In this document: one piece after another, positions 6,232 to 6,927 of the stretch
Numbering within the stretch: the first letter of the stretch is position 1
Layout of the letters: each line of letters opens with the position of its first letter
Assembly: GCA_910578745.1 (NCBI GenBank)
Contig: CAJTSN010000014.1
Location: 7,426 to 14,352, forward strand
Source: an uncultured Bacilli bacterium
GTDB taxonomy: Bacteria > Bacillota_I > Bacilli_A > RF39 > UBA660
DNA: 6,927 nucleotides
Reading direction: 5' to 3'
Position numbers and translations under genes: made by a program
Notes under the pieces: generated by a model
Told to the model about the DNA's origin: nothing
Databases searched by the model: none
What the model saw: the letters and a program-made list of their open reading frames with translations, nothing else

Positions 6232-6260
6232 TTGCAAAAAAAGATAGAATTTGATATGAT
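6232..6260 (+). promoter_or_regulatory. Promoter of the bitopic membrane protein gene
   Basis: TTGCAA (6232-6237, four of six matches to TTGACA) and TATGAT (6255-6260) are 17 bases apart, with TGA directly before the -10. The predicted start near 6267 leaves a 20-base leader with GAGGG before the ATG at 6287. It uncouples the last gene from oapA. Confidence 0.68.
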
Positions 6261-6286
6261 AGTAACAGAATAGAGAGGGTGTTTTT

Positions 6287-6927
6287 ATGAATGAGGAGAA
6301 GAATATACAAAAAGAAGTCATAGAGGATGTTCCTGAAGAGTTATATGCGCCTTTAGGAGATGTTTCTTTTAACAAACCAAAAAAAGAAGTGACACCAGAA
6401 TATGTATCGTATAAAAATGTTGATCTTGCATATTCTAAAAAACCCTTTAATACAAAACGTTTTTTTCGTATTCTTTTGTTTTTAGTGCTTCTTATGTTCT
6501 TTGTTGGAGCTGGATTTCTTTATGTCAAAAATAAAAAGAATGTATATCGACACTGGTTAAATGAAGAGTCTAAAAAAAGTGTAAATCAATTTAATACATT
6601 CCTAGAAAATAAGCTTCTTCATCTAAGTACAAGTACACCATTTTTAACTTCCATTCTGGTCAATTTTGAAGCAGATTATGATACAACTTTAGTAGGCAAA
6701 GAAGAAAAAAATATGTTGGATGCTTTGAATCAAATCCATATGTCCTATGCTTTAGGAATGGATATAAAAAACAAAGAACTCTCTCATACCTTAAAGTCGA
6801 CATACAACAATGAGAACTTATTGACAATCTATGGAAATGGAAACCAAGATAGCATTACGCTTTTGGTTCGAAATGTGACAGGAAAATATCTAGAAATTCC
6901 AAATCATGCACCATTTTTACTCTATGG
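6287..6927 (+). CDS. Single-pass membrane protein of unknown function (3' end beyond window)
   Basis: I do not recognise this protein. The open frame runs 213 codons to the right edge without a stop. An acidic then mixed-charge N-terminal region of about 60 residues with no signal peptide is followed by one membrane helix (about 61-80, RILLFLVLLMFFVGAGFLYV), flanked by basic residues before (KR) and after (KNKK). The positive charge and lack of a signal peptide suggest, but do not prove, a cytoplasmic N-terminus and a large extracytoplasmic C-terminal part. That part starts with a likely helix (about 85-115) and later shows beta-rich stretches (LLTIYGNG, SITLLVRN, YLEIP). The start is supported by GAGGG seven bases upstream and by a promoter at 6232-6260. 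Its position beside oapA is suggestive only, since it has its own promoter. Confidence 0.85.
   Translation, partial: MNEEKNIQKEVIEDVPEELYAPLGDVSFNKPKKEVTPEYVSYKNVDLAYSKKPFNTKRFFRILLFLVLLMFFVGAGFLYVKNKKNVYRHWLNEESKKSVNQFNTFLENKLLHLSTSTPFLTSILVNFEADYDTTLVGKEEKNMLDALNQIHMSYALGMDIKNKELSHTLKSTYNNENLLTIYGNGNQDSITLLVRNVTGKYLEIPNHAPFLLY

Noticed and set aside
6226..6249. TTCTAT/ATAGAA hairpin after oapA as a terminator
   Set aside because: The six-pair stem is AT-rich, lacks a proper T tract and overlaps the next promoter, so it is too weak to call.
6151..6375. Minus-strand open frame across the oapA end and the next gene
   Set aside because: It overlaps two better-supported genes and the promoter between them.
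1..6927. CRISPR arrays, tRNA genes, insertion sequences or attachment sites
   Set aside because: No regularly spaced repeats, cloverleaf-like sequences, transposase fragments or terminal inverted repeats were seen.

Overview
The window is low-GC DNA from a Gram-positive-type bacterium, most likely a member of the Firmicutes/Bacilli or a related low-GC lineage. Supporting signs are strong AGGAGG-like ribosome binding sites, TTGACA/TATAAT promoters often with a TG-extended -10, U-tailed hairpin terminators, TGG as the tryptophan codon, and a RarA/MgsA-type ATPase. A species cannot be named from sequence alone.

Layout. Positions 1-2231 hold the end of a type IV pilus / type II secretion-like operon: a PilC/GspF inner-membrane platform protein (probably starting left of the window) and a PilD prepilin peptidase, closed by a clear terminator. 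On the minus strand follow a 65-residue two-helix membrane protein with its own promoter and a 405-residue RarA/MgsA AAA+ ATPase. Divergent from rarA, from a perfect consensus promoter, runs a 294-residue amidoligase-like protein in which the family's usual HxH pair appears to be replaced by QVN.

The centre of interest is 4951-6223. A strong promoter precedes about 610 bases with no credible protein gene. Their hand-counted GC in 5041-5280 is near 45%, against much more AT-rich flanks, and they can fold into several hairpins. The block is followed directly by a 201-residue, four-helix, lysine-rich membrane protein with a D-x3-D motif. This arrangement matches OLE RNA (ornate, large, extremophilic) and its partner OapA, which form a large membrane-bound ribonucleoprotein complex linked to tolerance of alcohols, cold and magnesium stress. 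The RNA was recognised from size, position and partner gene, not from an alignment.

The last gene, cut by the right edge, is a single-pass membrane protein of unknown function with its own promoter. The OLE locus here looks like a free-standing unit between unrelated genes; the isoprenoid genes that flank OLE in some Bacillus species are not visible.
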